From assembly GCA_002841945.1 (NCBI GenBank), contig PHBI01000032.1, positions 1-50,412 on the forward strand: 50,412 nt of DNA, written 5' to 3'. Position 1 is the first letter of the stretch. Each line of letters begins with the position of its first letter. This document shows, piece by piece, positions 36,833-50,412 of the stretch. This DNA comes from Deltaproteobacteria bacterium HGW-Deltaproteobacteria-14. GTDB lineage: Bacteria > Myxococcota_A > UBA9042 > PHBI01. Position numbers and translations under genes: made by a program. The notes beneath the pieces are model-generated. The model was not told the origin of the DNA, ran no database searches, and was given only the letters and a program-made list of their open reading frames with translations.

Positions 36833-38716
36833 ATGCGACCCTCGCTGGCCCAGTTCTTCGAGCTGTCGATCGACATGCTCTGCGTCGCCGATACGACCGG
36901 GTATTTCCGCGTCGTGAACCCCGCGTTCACCGAGTCCCTCGGCTGGACCGCGGAGGAGCTGCTGGCGCAGCCGTTCGTGGCGCTCGTCCACCCCGACGAC
37001 CGGGCCTCGACCGAGGCCGAGCTCGACAAGCTCCGGGGCGGCCTGGCGACGATCCGCTTCGAGAACCGCTTCCAGGCCAAGGACGGCGGTTGGGTCTGGT
37101 TCGCCTGGACGTGCCGCCCGGAGCCCGAGTCGGGGCTCCTCTACGCCGTCGCGCGCGACGTCACGAGCGACAAGCTGCTCGCGGACTCGCTCGTGCGAGC
37201 CCGCGACGAGGCCGAGCGCGCCAACCTCGCCAAGAGCCAGTTCCTCACGGCGATGAGCCACGAGCTGCGCACCCCGCTCAACGCCATCATCGGCTACAGC
37301 GAGATGCTCGTGGAGGACGCCGACGAGCTGGGGCTCGAGAAGATGAGCGGCGATCTCCAGCGGATCCGCGAGGCCGGGCGTCACCTCCTCGACCTCATCA
37401 ACCAGGTGCTCGACCTGTCCCGGGTCGAGGCCGGCCGGATGGAGGTCGAGATCGCCGCCGTGGACCTCGACGCCCTGGTCGACAGCGTGGCGAAGACCAT
37501 CGCACCGCTCGCGGAGCGCCAGCACAACCGCTTCCACCTCGAGCGCGCCGGGACGCTCGGCACGGTGGCGACCGACACCACCAAGCTCAAGCAGATCCTG
37601 CTCAACCTGCTCGGCAACGCCTGCAAGTTCACCCGGGACGGCGAGGTGCGGCTCACCGCCGCGCGTGACGCGACGGGTACGCGCTTCACGGTGACGGACG
37701 ACGGGGTCGGGATCGCCCCCCAGGACCTCGAGCGCGTCTTCGAGCCGTTCAACCGAGGCGGCGGAGGCCGGACGCACGACTTCAGCGGGACCGGCCTCGG
37801 CCTGCCGCTGTCGCGGCACTTCGCGCAGCTCATCGGCGGCACCCTCAGCGTCACCAGCGCGCCCGGTCGCGGCTCGACCTTCAGCCTGAGCCTCGCGCAC
37901 ACACCGACGTCCGCGGGTGCCGGGCTCGCGGACCGCGGCGAGATCCACACCACCGTCCTCGTCGTGGACGACGATCCCGACGCGCGGCGCCTCCTCGAGC
38001 TGGTCCTCGAGCGCGGCGGCCACCGCGTCGTGACCGCCGCCAGCGGCGACGAGGGGCTGGCCATGGCGCGGCGGCTGCGGCCCGGCGCCATCCTCCTCGA
38101 CCTGGTCATGCCGGGACGCGACGGGTGGGCCGCCCTGGCCGCCTTCCAGGCCGATCCCCAGCTGGCGCGGACGCCGGTCATCATCGTGAGCGCCGTGGAC
38201 GCGCGCGACATCGGCTTCGCCCTCGGGGTCGACGGCTACGTCACCAAGCCCGTGGACCGCGCGCTGCTCCTCTCCGCGGTCGAGCGCGCCCTCGACCGCG
38301 GGGCGCGCCTCGGGCCCATCCTCGTGGTCGAGGACGACGCGGACGCGCGCGAGCTGCTCGTCCGGGCGCTCGTGGCGCAGGGCCACCAGGTGGTCGAGGC
38401 GCGCGACGGGGAGGAGGGCCTGCGCCAGCTCGAGCGCTACGGGGCCGCCCTCATCGTGCTCGACCTGATCATGCCCAACCTCGACGGCTTCGAGCTCGCC
38501 GAGCGAGTGCGCGGCGACGCCCGCTGGAACGACGTCCCCATCGTCGTCGTGTCCGCGGCGGACCCCAGCGCGGCCGAGCTGGCCCGCCTCGACGGCAAGG
38601 TCCTCGACGTGCTAAGCAAGGGGGTCTCCTCGACGGACGCGCTGCTCCAGCAGATCCAGCGGCTCCTCGCCGGCAGCGCGCCCACCCGACCCGCGGTCCC
38701 GCGCCCCAAGGGCTAG
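36833..38716 (+). CDS. Soluble PAS hybrid histidine kinase with two receiver domains
   Basis: A 627-residue protein with no membrane segment. A PAS domain covers residues ~5-110 (FFELSIDMLCVADTTGYFRV, GWTAEELL, FVALVHPDD and PAC segment). HisKA has the H-box FLTAMSHELRTPLNAIIGYS (His143). HATPase_c has NLLGNACKF (~262), DDGVGI (~289) and GTGLGLPLS (~319). Receiver 1 (~374-485) has VVDDDPDAR, phospho-Asp in LLDLVMPGRDGW (~423) and TKP (~472). Receiver 2 (~495-610) has VVEDDADARE, LDLIMPNLDG (Asp ~544) and Lys (~596). The second receiver could be a phosphate sink or output for the single-domain regulator that follows. Start ATG 36833. The sensed signal is not known; no heme or flavin motif was recognised in the PAS domain. 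Confidence 0.93.
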   Translation: MRPSLAQFFELSIDMLCVADTTGYFRVVNPAFTESLGWTAEELLAQPFVALVHPDDRASTEAELDKLRGGLATIRFENRFQAKDGGWVWFAWTCRPEPESGLLYAVARDVTSDKLLADSLVRARDEAERANLAKSQFLTAMSHELRTPLNAIIGYSEMLVEDADELGLEKMSGDLQRIREAGRHLLDLINQVLDLSRVEAGRMEVEIAAVDLDALVDSVAKTIAPLAERQHNRFHLERAGTLGTVATDTTKLKQILLNLLGNACKFTRDGEVRLTAARDATGTRFTVTDDGVGIAPQDLERVFEPFNRGGGGRTHDFSGTGLGLPLSRHFAQLIGGTLSVTSAPGRGSTFSLSLAHTPTSAGAGLADRGEIHTTVLVVDDDPDARRLLELVLERGGHRVVTAASGDEGLAMARRLRPGAILLDLVMPGRDGWAALAAFQADPQLARTPVIIVSAVDARDIGFALGVDGYVTKPVDRALLLSAVERALDRGARLGPILVVEDDADARELLVRALVAQGHQVVEARDGEEGLRQLERYGAALIVLDLIMPNLDGFELAERVRGDARWNDVPIVVVSAADPSAAELARLDGKVLDVLSKGVSSTDALLQQIQRLLAGSAPTRPAVPRPKG

Positions 38717-38758
38717 CGGCGGCCGCCATCCGCTCCAGCTGCCCACGCGTCGCCGCCC

Positions 38759-39127
38759 ATGCCCACGCTCCTGCTGGTGGAAGACCACGAGCCCAACCGG
38801 GACATGCTGCAGCGCCGACTAACTCGGCGCGGCTACGACGTCATCGTTGCGGAAGACGGCGAGCGGGCGCTCCTCCGCGCGCACGAGATGCGGCCGCACC
38901 TGGTGCTGATGGATCTCGGCCTGCCGGACATCGACGGCTGGGAGGTCACCCGCCGCCTCAAGGGATCCCCCGAGACGCGCGCCATCCCGATCATCGCCCT
39001 GACGGCGCACGCCATGCCGAAAGATCGCGACGACGCGTTCGCGGCGGGGTGCGACGCCTTCGTCGCCAAGCCGATCGACTTCGACGAGCTGCTGGCGACC
39101 ATCGAGGCGCTGCTAGCGCGCGCGTGA
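38759..39127 (+). CDS. Single-domain response regulator (CheY/DivK-like)
   Basis: 122 residues, receiver domain only: LLVEDHEPNRDML (acidic pocket), phospho-Asp in LVLMDLGLPDIDGWEV (Asp52), Thr in IIALTAHAM (~82) and Lys in FVAKPIDFDEL (~104). The sequence is closest in style to DivK- or Spo0F-like regulators of hybrid kinases. It lies 42 bp after the two-receiver kinase and is probably co-transcribed, so phosphotransfer between them is likely. No output domain is present, so it must act by protein contact. It converges with the large lipoprotein gene after 11 bp. Confidence 0.92.
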   Translation: MPTLLLVEDHEPNRDMLQRRLTRRGYDVIVAEDGERALLRAHEMRPHLVLMDLGLPDIDGWEVTRRLKGSPETRAIPIIALTAHAMPKDRDDAFAAGCDAFVAKPIDFDELLATIEALLARA

Positions 39128-39138
39128 GACCGCCCCGC

Positions 39139-46176
<7,038 letters not shown>

Positions 46177-46285
46177 GGCGTGACTCCATCGTGGCGGGCG
46201 GTGGACCTCGGAGCGCGCTGGCGGCGGATGGATCGCTCCCAAGGCGACGCCGCTCCCCCAACAACGCATCCCGCAGAGCAGGGTA

Positions 46286-47458
46286 TCAGCGCCGGCGGTC
46301 GGATGCCACATCACCGCCCGGTCGGCGACCCGCAACGGCGCGCGCGGTGAAGGGGTGCATACCGACGGAGCGCCGGGCGGCGACGCCGACGGGGATACAC
46401 CAGGAACCCCGCCACACCGGCGCGGCGTGTGGGCGTGCGGGTTTGTCGCAGCGCAACATTCCGCACGCGCCCTGCCGTTGCGGGTCAGTCTCGCCACCGC
46501 CTGGCCCGCTTCGCGTTGGCCAGGCGGGCCTTTCAGGGTTTCCTTCGCGGGGTGCGGGGCGCAGCGGGCTCACCGGCTCGGGGCGGCCGCCGCAGCTCGT
46601 CGGGGCGAGGTCGGCGCCGCGCTCCTTGACGACCGTGAGCTCGTGGGTCTCGCCGGTCTGCTTCTCGAAGAAGCAGACGCGCCAGCGATCCTCGCCCACC
46701 ATCTCGCCGCGGCTGTATCGCAGCGCGTCAATCCCGTACACGCCGAGCTCCTGCCGAAGGAAGAACTCCGCGGCCTGGACGGGCTGGGTCCACGCCGTGC
46801 GACCGCGATAGTTGAGCAGATCGGTGAGGCGCCGCGCGGCGTACCCGCGGGCGACGCGGAGGGCGGCGGCGGTGTCGAGGCGGCCAAAGCAGTGGCCCCA
46901 CGGCAAGCACACCATGGTCGCGGCGAAGCGGTGGCCGCCCACGTGGGAGGACTGCCAGACGCTGTCGCCCCACTCGGCGTGGAGGCCGCGGGCGATGGCG
47001 GGCCCGAGCCGGGCACAGCAGGCGTCGCGCTTGCCGTGGGTGCAGACGAGGAAGAGCGGGCGGGTGCGGCGCGCCTCGGGGTAGGGCCGGCGATCGGCGG
47101 CGAGGGCGCGCAGGTCGATGGCCTCGAGCTCGACCGGATCGTGGAATTCGAAGGCCCAGATCCCCGGCTCGACGTCGCCGGAGCGCGCGAAGAAGAAGCG
47201 CTTCGGCCGCGCCGGGGCCCGTGCGCCGGCGTCGCAGCGGATGAACTGCGGCCGGGCGGTGGGGTGATCGGCGAGGAAGGCCTCGATCCAGGCGCGGGTG
47301 CGCGGCGCGAGGCCGGGGCTGTCGAGGATGTTCGGCGCCCACTGCCCGTCGTGCTCGATGAGCAGCCACAGATCCGTGCCGGTGATCGCGGTCGCGAAGA
47401 TCGGCTCGCCGACGTCGAGGGACGCCTGGGAACAGGTCGGTGTCTCGGTACTCGCCAT
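46286..47458 (-). CDS. Sucrase/ferredoxin-like (thioredoxin-fold) protein with run-on C-terminus
   Basis: Residues ~1-296 match the Suc_Fer-like family (PF06999 type): TCSQASLDVGEPIFATAITG, HDGQWAPN, LVCTHGKRDACCARLGPAI (Cys 139, 147-148), SSHVGGHRFAATMVCLPWGH (Cys 184) and C190. The Cys set suggests a [2Fe-2S] thioredoxin-like site; electron transfer is presumed. The family ends soon after SCGGRPEPV. Here the frame continues ~95 residues through the dispersed repeat (46457-46566) and beyond, encoding Pro/Arg/Gly-rich sequence. The natural stop therefore seems to have been lost or replaced. ATG 47458 is chosen for the family-like MASTETPTCSQ start although no strong ribosome site is visible; GTG 47494 lies within a hairpin. 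Confidence 0.75.
   Translation of the reverse strand: MASTETPTCSQASLDVGEPIFATAITGTDLWLLIEHDGQWAPNILDSPGLAPRTRAWIEAFLADHPTARPQFIRCDAGARAPARPKRFFFARSGDVEPGIWAFEFHDPVELEAIDLRALAADRRPYPEARRTRPLFLVCTHGKRDACCARLGPAIARGLHAEWGDSVWQSSHVGGHRFAATMVCLPWGHCFGRLDTAAALRVARGYAARRLTDLLNYRGRTAWTQPVQAAEFFLRQELGVYGIDALRYSRGEMVGEDRWRVCFFEKQTGETHELTVVKERGADLAPTSCGGRPEPVSPLRPAPREGNPERPAWPTRSGPGGGETDPQRQGACGMLRCDKPARPHAAPVWRGSWCIPVGVAARRSVGMHPFTARAVAGRRPGGDVASDRRR
46457..46566 (-). repeat. Dispersed hairpin repeat, copy B
   Basis: About 110 bp on the minus strand, nearly identical to copy A at 3488-3587. It opens with CGCTGCGCCCCGCACCCCGC, then has hairpin arms CCGCCTGGCC/GGCCAGGCGG around ACGCGAAGCG, then GGTGGCGA and GTGCGGAATG. 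It begins exactly where the ferredoxin-like domain ends and has no stop codon in that gene's frame. It also lies ~280 bp upstream of the large lipoprotein start. Confidence 0.8.
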
Positions 47459-47474
47459 GGCGCCGAGTCTAGCA

Positions 47475-47512
47475 GCGCGGTGAGGAGCGCGCACGCGTGC
47501 TTCTCACCGCGC
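47475..47512 (-). terminator. Nested hairpin between lipoprotein and ferredoxin-like genes
   Basis: GCGCGGTGAG (47475-47484) pairs with CTCACCGCGC (47503-47512), and the palindrome GCACGCGTGC lies within the loop. It lies ~37 bases past the stop of the upstream lipoprotein gene, so it could end that transcript. Only weak T content follows. Confidence 0.45.
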
Positions 47513-47548
47513 CGCTCGCGCCACGCGCGATCGCGGTCGTTCGGGTCG

Positions 47549-48703
47549 CTACTTCGCGCTGCCGAAGGTGAGGTCGGCCACGAAGTCCCCGCTGAGCTTG
47601 CCGCGGTTGCCGCCCTCGAGGGCGATGTGGCCACAGATCTTGTCGGGGGTGCGGGCGATGATGTCGACCGTGCCCGTGGTGGATTGGGCCGACCACTGCA
47701 GGGTGCGCCCGCCGTCGATGATCACCGACGGGGCCACGCGGACGTCCTCCTCGTAGCCGGCGCCGTAGCTGCCGCTGAGCACCTCGCCCTCCTTGCGGTG
47801 CTCGAAGGCGAGCTTGACGACGCGCTGATCGCCGGTCAGCGGGGCCTTGTTGAAGCGCGTGGTGGTGAGCTCGAAGTTCGCGATCCAGACGTAGACGTGC
47901 CCCGGGGACGAGGTGTTGGCGTAGACGCTCACCACGTCGCCGAGCTCGGTCGGCTCGCCCTCGCGGACGGGGTCGGCGGTGTAGGTCAGCGTCGTCTTCT
48001 CGGGGCACTTCGCGAGGTTCGCCGCCTCCCGCGCGAGGACGTCCGCCGGCATCAGCGCGTCCTCGACGGAGACGTCGGCGGCGGCGCAGGCGTCGTAGAT
48101 CTGCTGCCACTGGGCGGCCTCGTCCCCCTGGAGGTGGGCGTTGCAGAAGATCACGTAGGGCCAGTCGGCGGAGTGCCAGTGGGTGACGCCGACGGTGTAG
48201 GCCTTCGCGTCGCCGTTGGGGGCCTCGATCACGAAGCCCCAGACGCCGTCGCGAATCTGCTCGTCCTTGAGGACCGTGGCGCTCGCGGCGAACTTGGCTT
48301 GCTGGGCGGCGACGCCCTTGATCTGCTCGGGGAACTTGTCGGCCGTGCACTGGCCGTGGCAGGTCGCCGAGATCGTCACGTTCGACAAGGCGAACGCGTT
48401 CTTCGCGCCCACGCCGCCGTTCGGCAGCAGCGTCGTCATGTTGTGGCCGGCGGTCTTGGCGTTCGGGTCGGCGGACCAGCCGGTCGGGACGTCGACCTTC
48501 GCGACCAGCGTCATGCGCCGCTGGTCCGCGTTGCGCAGGACGTCGTAGGCGAAGGTCTTCTGCTCGAAGGTCAGGGCGCCGCTCGCCGCGCCGCCCTCGG
48601 CGCCGGCGCCGCCCGCGCCGGCCTCGCCGCCGCCCTTGTTGCAGCCGATCGCGCCCACGGCGAGCGCCAGCGCGAAGGTGATAGCGTGGAATGTCCGGGT
48701 CAT
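47549..48703 (-). CDS. Putative lipoprotein of unknown function
   Basis: A 384-residue protein starting at ATG 48703 with AGGAG seven bases upstream. The signal ALALAVGAIGC gives a lipidated Cys at 21, followed by a Gly/Ala/Glu-rich linker. The mature part (from ~45) is a mixed alpha/beta domain with ATCHGQC (~115), GVTHWHSADWPYVIFCNAHL (~175) and YDACAAADV, then a beta-rich second half ending ALEGGNRGKLSGDFVADLTFG. It has several Cys and His residues but no recognised family or catalytic motif. A hairpin downstream (47475-47512) may end the transcript. Its neighbours give no functional clue. Confidence 0.75.
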   Translation of the reverse strand: MTRTFHAITFALALAVGAIGCNKGGGEAGAGGAGAEGGAASGALTFEQKTFAYDVLRNADQRRMTLVAKVDVPTGWSADPNAKTAGHNMTTLLPNGGVGAKNAFALSNVTISATCHGQCTADKFPEQIKGVAAQQAKFAASATVLKDEQIRDGVWGFVIEAPNGDAKAYTVGVTHWHSADWPYVIFCNAHLQGDEAAQWQQIYDACAAADVSVEDALMPADVLAREAANLAKCPEKTTLTYTADPVREGEPTELGDVVSVYANTSSPGHVYVWIANFELTTTRFNKAPLTGDQRVVKLAFEHRKEGEVLSGSYGAGYEEDVRVAPSVIIDGGRTLQWSAQSTTGTVDIIARTPDKICGHIALEGGNRGKLSGDFVADLTFGSAK

Positions 48704-48800
48704 GCTCGGGCTCCTGATTCGAGGTGTGGCGGGGCGGACGAGCCCCTGGGCTGACTCGTAGTTAGCTGGAATCCCTGCGCTCGTCGAGCCGCACCCGACC

Positions 48801-49136
48801 TCAGAGCAGCGCGGCCAGGAGCGCGACGACGGCGGGCACGCCCTGGATGACGAAGATGGTCCAGCGGACGCTCAGCGCGCCGACGATGGACATCGCGACG
48901 ATGAACGAGAGCAGGGCGATGACGGTGGGGCCCTGGGCGGTGACCAGCGCCCAGGCGAGCACGGCCGCGAAGCCGGCGTTGTAGGCCCCCTGGTTGAGCG
49001 CCAGGGCGCGGGTCGTCTCGGTCGCGTCGCGGCTGTAGCCGAAGCGCCGCGCCATCTGGCTCCAGCCGACGCTCTCAGCGAGGCCGAAGAGCACGTGGAG
49101 GCCGACGACGATCCAGGCGAACACGGTGGCGAGCAT
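48801..49136 (-). CDS. DUF1304-type small integral membrane protein
   Basis: 111 residues, four hydrophobic segments: MLATVFAWIVVGLHVLFGLA, YNAGFAAVLAWALV, TVIALLSFIVAMSIVGAL and FVIQGVPAVVALLAALL. The ARRFGYSRDATETTRALALNQGAYNAGFA segment, with a conserved NQGxYN signature after helix 1, is typical of the DUF1304 family (PF06993). Function of the family is unknown; members are inner-membrane proteins. Start ATG 49136 with GGAGAG immediately upstream. It is divergent from rubrerythrin, sharing a 247-bp regulatory region. Confidence 0.8.
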   Translation of the reverse strand: MLATVFAWIVVGLHVLFGLAESVGWSQMARRFGYSRDATETTRALALNQGAYNAGFAAVLAWALVTAQGPTVIALLSFIVAMSIVGALSVRWTIFVIQGVPAVVALLAALL

Positions 49137-49302
49137 GGTCTCTCCGGGTGGGTGGAGGCGGCTGGCCTCCGGGGTGACCCCCCTATCCTGACGCGTTCGC
49201 GCCGGCGGCGATAGCCCGCGTGCGCCCCGCGATCGACTCCGGTGGGCGCCGAGCGGCGATCTGCGCTGGATCAAAATCGATTTCGCCCACGTTTGCGCGG
49301 AC

Positions 49303-49316
49303 TTGATGTGAATCGC
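49303..49316 (+). promoter_or_regulatory. Possible FNR/CRP-type operator upstream of rubrerythrin
   Basis: TTGATGTGAATCGC matches the FNR consensus TTGAT-N4-ATCAA at the left arm and ATC of the right arm. A perfect 10-bp palindrome AAATCGATTT lies just upstream (49274-49283). The position, ~70 bp before the gene, suits regulation of an oxygen-defence gene, but the right arm is incomplete. Confidence 0.25.
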
Positions 49317-49383
49317 GCCCGCTCCGGTTGGCCTCGCCGGGCGCGCCTGCTCAGATGCGCCGAACCTGGACTGGAGGACCCCC

Positions 49384-49884
49384 ATGGCCACGACCCTCGA
49401 CCACCTGCACGAGGCCTTCGCCGGCGAGAGCCAGGCGAACCGCAAGTACCTCGCCTTCGCCGAGAAGGCCGACAAGGACGGGATGCCGAACATCGCCAAG
49501 CTCTTCCGGACGACGGCGGCGGCGGAGACGATCCACGCCAACGCGCACCTCAAGGCGATGGACGGGGTGAAGTCGACGGCCGAGAACCTGCGCGAGGCGG
49601 TCGCGGGCGAGACCTACGAGGCCACCGAGATGTACCCGCCGATGCTCGAGCAGGCCAAGGCCGAGGGGCACAAGGCGGCCCGCATGTTCGGCTACGCGGT
49701 CGAGGCCGAGGCGGTCCACGCGAGCCTCTATCAGATGGCCCTCGAGGCGGCCGAGCGCGGCGAGGACCTCGGCACCAACGCCTTCTACCTGTGCCCGGTC
49801 TGCGGCCACATCGAGATGGGCGCCCCCACCGAGCCCTGCCCCATCTGCGGCGCCAAGCCCGAGAAGTACACCCAGATCGGGTAG
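49384..49884 (+). CDS. rbr: Rubrerythrin
   Basis: A 166-residue non-heme diiron peroxidase that reduces hydrogen peroxide with electrons from NADH via rubredoxin-type donors. The ferritin-like domain has Fe ligands at Glu15, Glu48/His51 (AETIHAN), Glu76, Glu79 and Glu109/His112 (EAEAVHAS). The C-terminal rubredoxin-like knuckle has YLCPVCGHIE and CPICGAKPEKY (Cys 137, 140, 152, 155). Ribosome site GGAGG seven bases upstream of ATG 49384. It is followed by a strong hairpin, so likely monocistronic. An FNR-like half site lies upstream. Confidence 0.95.
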   Translation: MATTLDHLHEAFAGESQANRKYLAFAEKADKDGMPNIAKLFRTTAAAETIHANAHLKAMDGVKSTAENLREAVAGETYEATEMYPPMLEQAKAEGHKAARMFGYAVEAEAVHASLYQMALEAAERGEDLGTNAFYLCPVCGHIEMGAPTEPCPICGAKPEKYTQIG

Positions 49885-49902
49885 CCGCCGCCGACCGGCG
49901 CG

Positions 49903-49927
49903 GGCCCCGCGCGGGAGCGCGGGGTCC
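49903..49927 (+). terminator. Strong GC hairpin after rubrerythrin
   Basis: CCCCGCGC (49905-49912), GGGA tetraloop, GCGCGGGG (49917-49924), extended by GG/TCC with one wobble pair. It lies 20 bases after the stop codon. No T-run follows, as is common in GC-rich genomes. Confidence 0.5.
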
Positions 49928-50061
49928 GACCCCGGGTCCGACGCAGCAGCGGTGCGGGCGGGACGCCCACACTCCCAGTCCCGCGCGGCTCAGAAGCAAT
50001 ATTGGGTACTTACGCGGGTTCAGGCTCCGGCGTGTCTCAGCGCTCCGTTTTCACCACGGAG

Positions 50062-50230
50062 ATCAGTAGAGCAGCGGGGACGGGCCCTTGACGGCCCGCG
50101 TCCCCGCCCTCATCGCACCGGACGTGCGGTTTTCCCGCATCCGGCGCTCCCGGTCGCTTCTCCATCGGCATGCACGAGGCTCACAGGTACACCAGCCCGA
50201 GGGTTTGCAGGTGCGCATGGAAGCTGCATC
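50062..50230 (-). mobile_element. 3' end remnant of a group II intron (domains V and VI)
   Basis: The minus strand at 50113-50149 has the hallmark domain V: GAGCGCCGGATGCGG, a GAAA-type loop, then CCGCACGTCCGGTGCGA, including the AGC triad and the CG bulge. It is followed by a domain VI-like hairpin (GGGGACGCGGGCC/GGGCCCGTCCCC) and GCTCTACTGAT near the expected 3' end. Only ~80 bases lie between domain V and the upstream gene stop, so the ribozyme 5' part and the reverse transcriptase ORF are absent: a truncated, immobile remnant. The AT-rich flank at 49990-50060 (GCAATATTGGGTACTTACG) also looks foreign. The 349-bp region 49886-50234 otherwise holds no gene. Confidence 0.75.
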
Positions 50231-50234
50231 AGGG

Positions 50235-50412
50235 TCAGAAGTTCCGGGTCTTGTGGCTGCCCGCGGTGCCGTCGTCGCCGCGGGTGCCGCCGGGGGCCGT
50301 CTGCCCGCCGACACCGCCCGACCCGCCCGCGCCGTCGAGGACGACCGCGTTGCCCGACGCCCACGCCGACAGGTTCGCCGTGCCCTGCCCGGTGACGTAG
50401 AGGCCGACCGCC
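50235..50412 (-). CDS. C-terminal end of a glycine-rich secreted protein (partial)
   Basis: The minus-strand frame entering from the right edge encodes LYVTGQGTANLSAWASGNAV, then VLDGAGGSGGVGGQTAPG and a final GSHKTRNF before TGA at 50235. The repeated-Gly strand pattern resembles the beta-helix modules of the giant protein, and the codon bias is that of a real gene. The last residues may derive from a junction with the intron remnant, which begins within a few bases of the stop. The 5' end is outside the window. Confidence 0.6.
   Translation of the reverse strand, partial: AVGLYVTGQGTANLSAWASGNAVVLDGAGGSGGVGGQTAPGGTRGDDGTAGSHKTRNF

Noticed and set aside
46177..46497. N-terminal extension of the large lipoprotein to 46497
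   Set aside because: It runs through repeat copy B and displaces the signal peptide from the N-terminus; TTG 46176 has a ribosome site.

Overview
The window is very GC-rich bacterial chromosome with dense coding and extreme GC at third codon positions. Several features point to a member of the Myxococcota (Polyangia or a relative). These are two very large secreted proteins with MopE-type CxGxDxDCDGxxDE repeats, thrombospondin type-3 repeats and Myxococcus-type Cys-rich repeats, many putative lipoproteins, hybrid histidine kinases, and a sigma-54-type promoter. The taxonomic assignment is inference; no rRNA or marker-gene comparison was possible.

Layout. 1-5528: a truncated coiled-coil protein and a membrane hybrid histidine kinase, both on the minus strand, with one copy of a dispersed ~100-bp hairpin repeat between them. 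5710-9352: a secreted staphylococcal-nuclease-like lipoprotein, a quinone oxidoreductase, a MITE-like multi-hairpin element with TA-flanked terminal inverted repeats, a membrane protein with a WHy/LEA14-like C-terminus, and a broken nucleotidyltransferase. 9575-25615: one 16-kb gene for a 5346-residue surface protein. It carries MopE, TSP3 and Cys-rich motifs, seven glycine-rich beta-helix-like modules, a fibrinogen-like domain, Ig-like repeats and a C-terminal TLDc domain. 25835-27047: an RlmK-type rRNA methyltransferase and a small membrane protein.

27222-35297: a compact histidine operon, hisG-hisC-hisB-hisH-hisF-hisAIE-hisD, followed by a UbiB/ABC1-type kinase. Start and stop codons overlap (TTGA, ATGA, GTGA) at several junctions. 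It encodes every histidine step except an evident histidinol-phosphate phosphatase. HisC carries a degenerate HAD-like tail exactly where such a phosphatase would be expected, and HisA, HisI and HisE form one polypeptide.

35298-39127: a sigma-54-type promoter driving a 63-residue protein, a strong hairpin, a TetR regulator, a PAS hybrid kinase with two receivers, and a single-domain response regulator. 39139-46176: a 2345-residue MopE/TSP3/DUF2341/LamG lipoprotein. 46286-49136: a sucrase/ferredoxin-like protein whose frame runs into the second copy of the dispersed repeat, a lipoprotein and a DUF1304 membrane protein. 49384-50412: rubrerythrin, the 3' end (domains V and VI) of a group II intron, and the C-terminal end of another glycine-rich secreted protein.

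The most unusual items are the TLDc-terminated giant protein, the paired dispersed repeats abutting gene 3' ends, the TA-flanked multi-hairpin element, and short patches of atypical codon usage inside otherwise GC3-extreme genes, three of which contain a GCTGC-N3-GCAGC inverted repeat.
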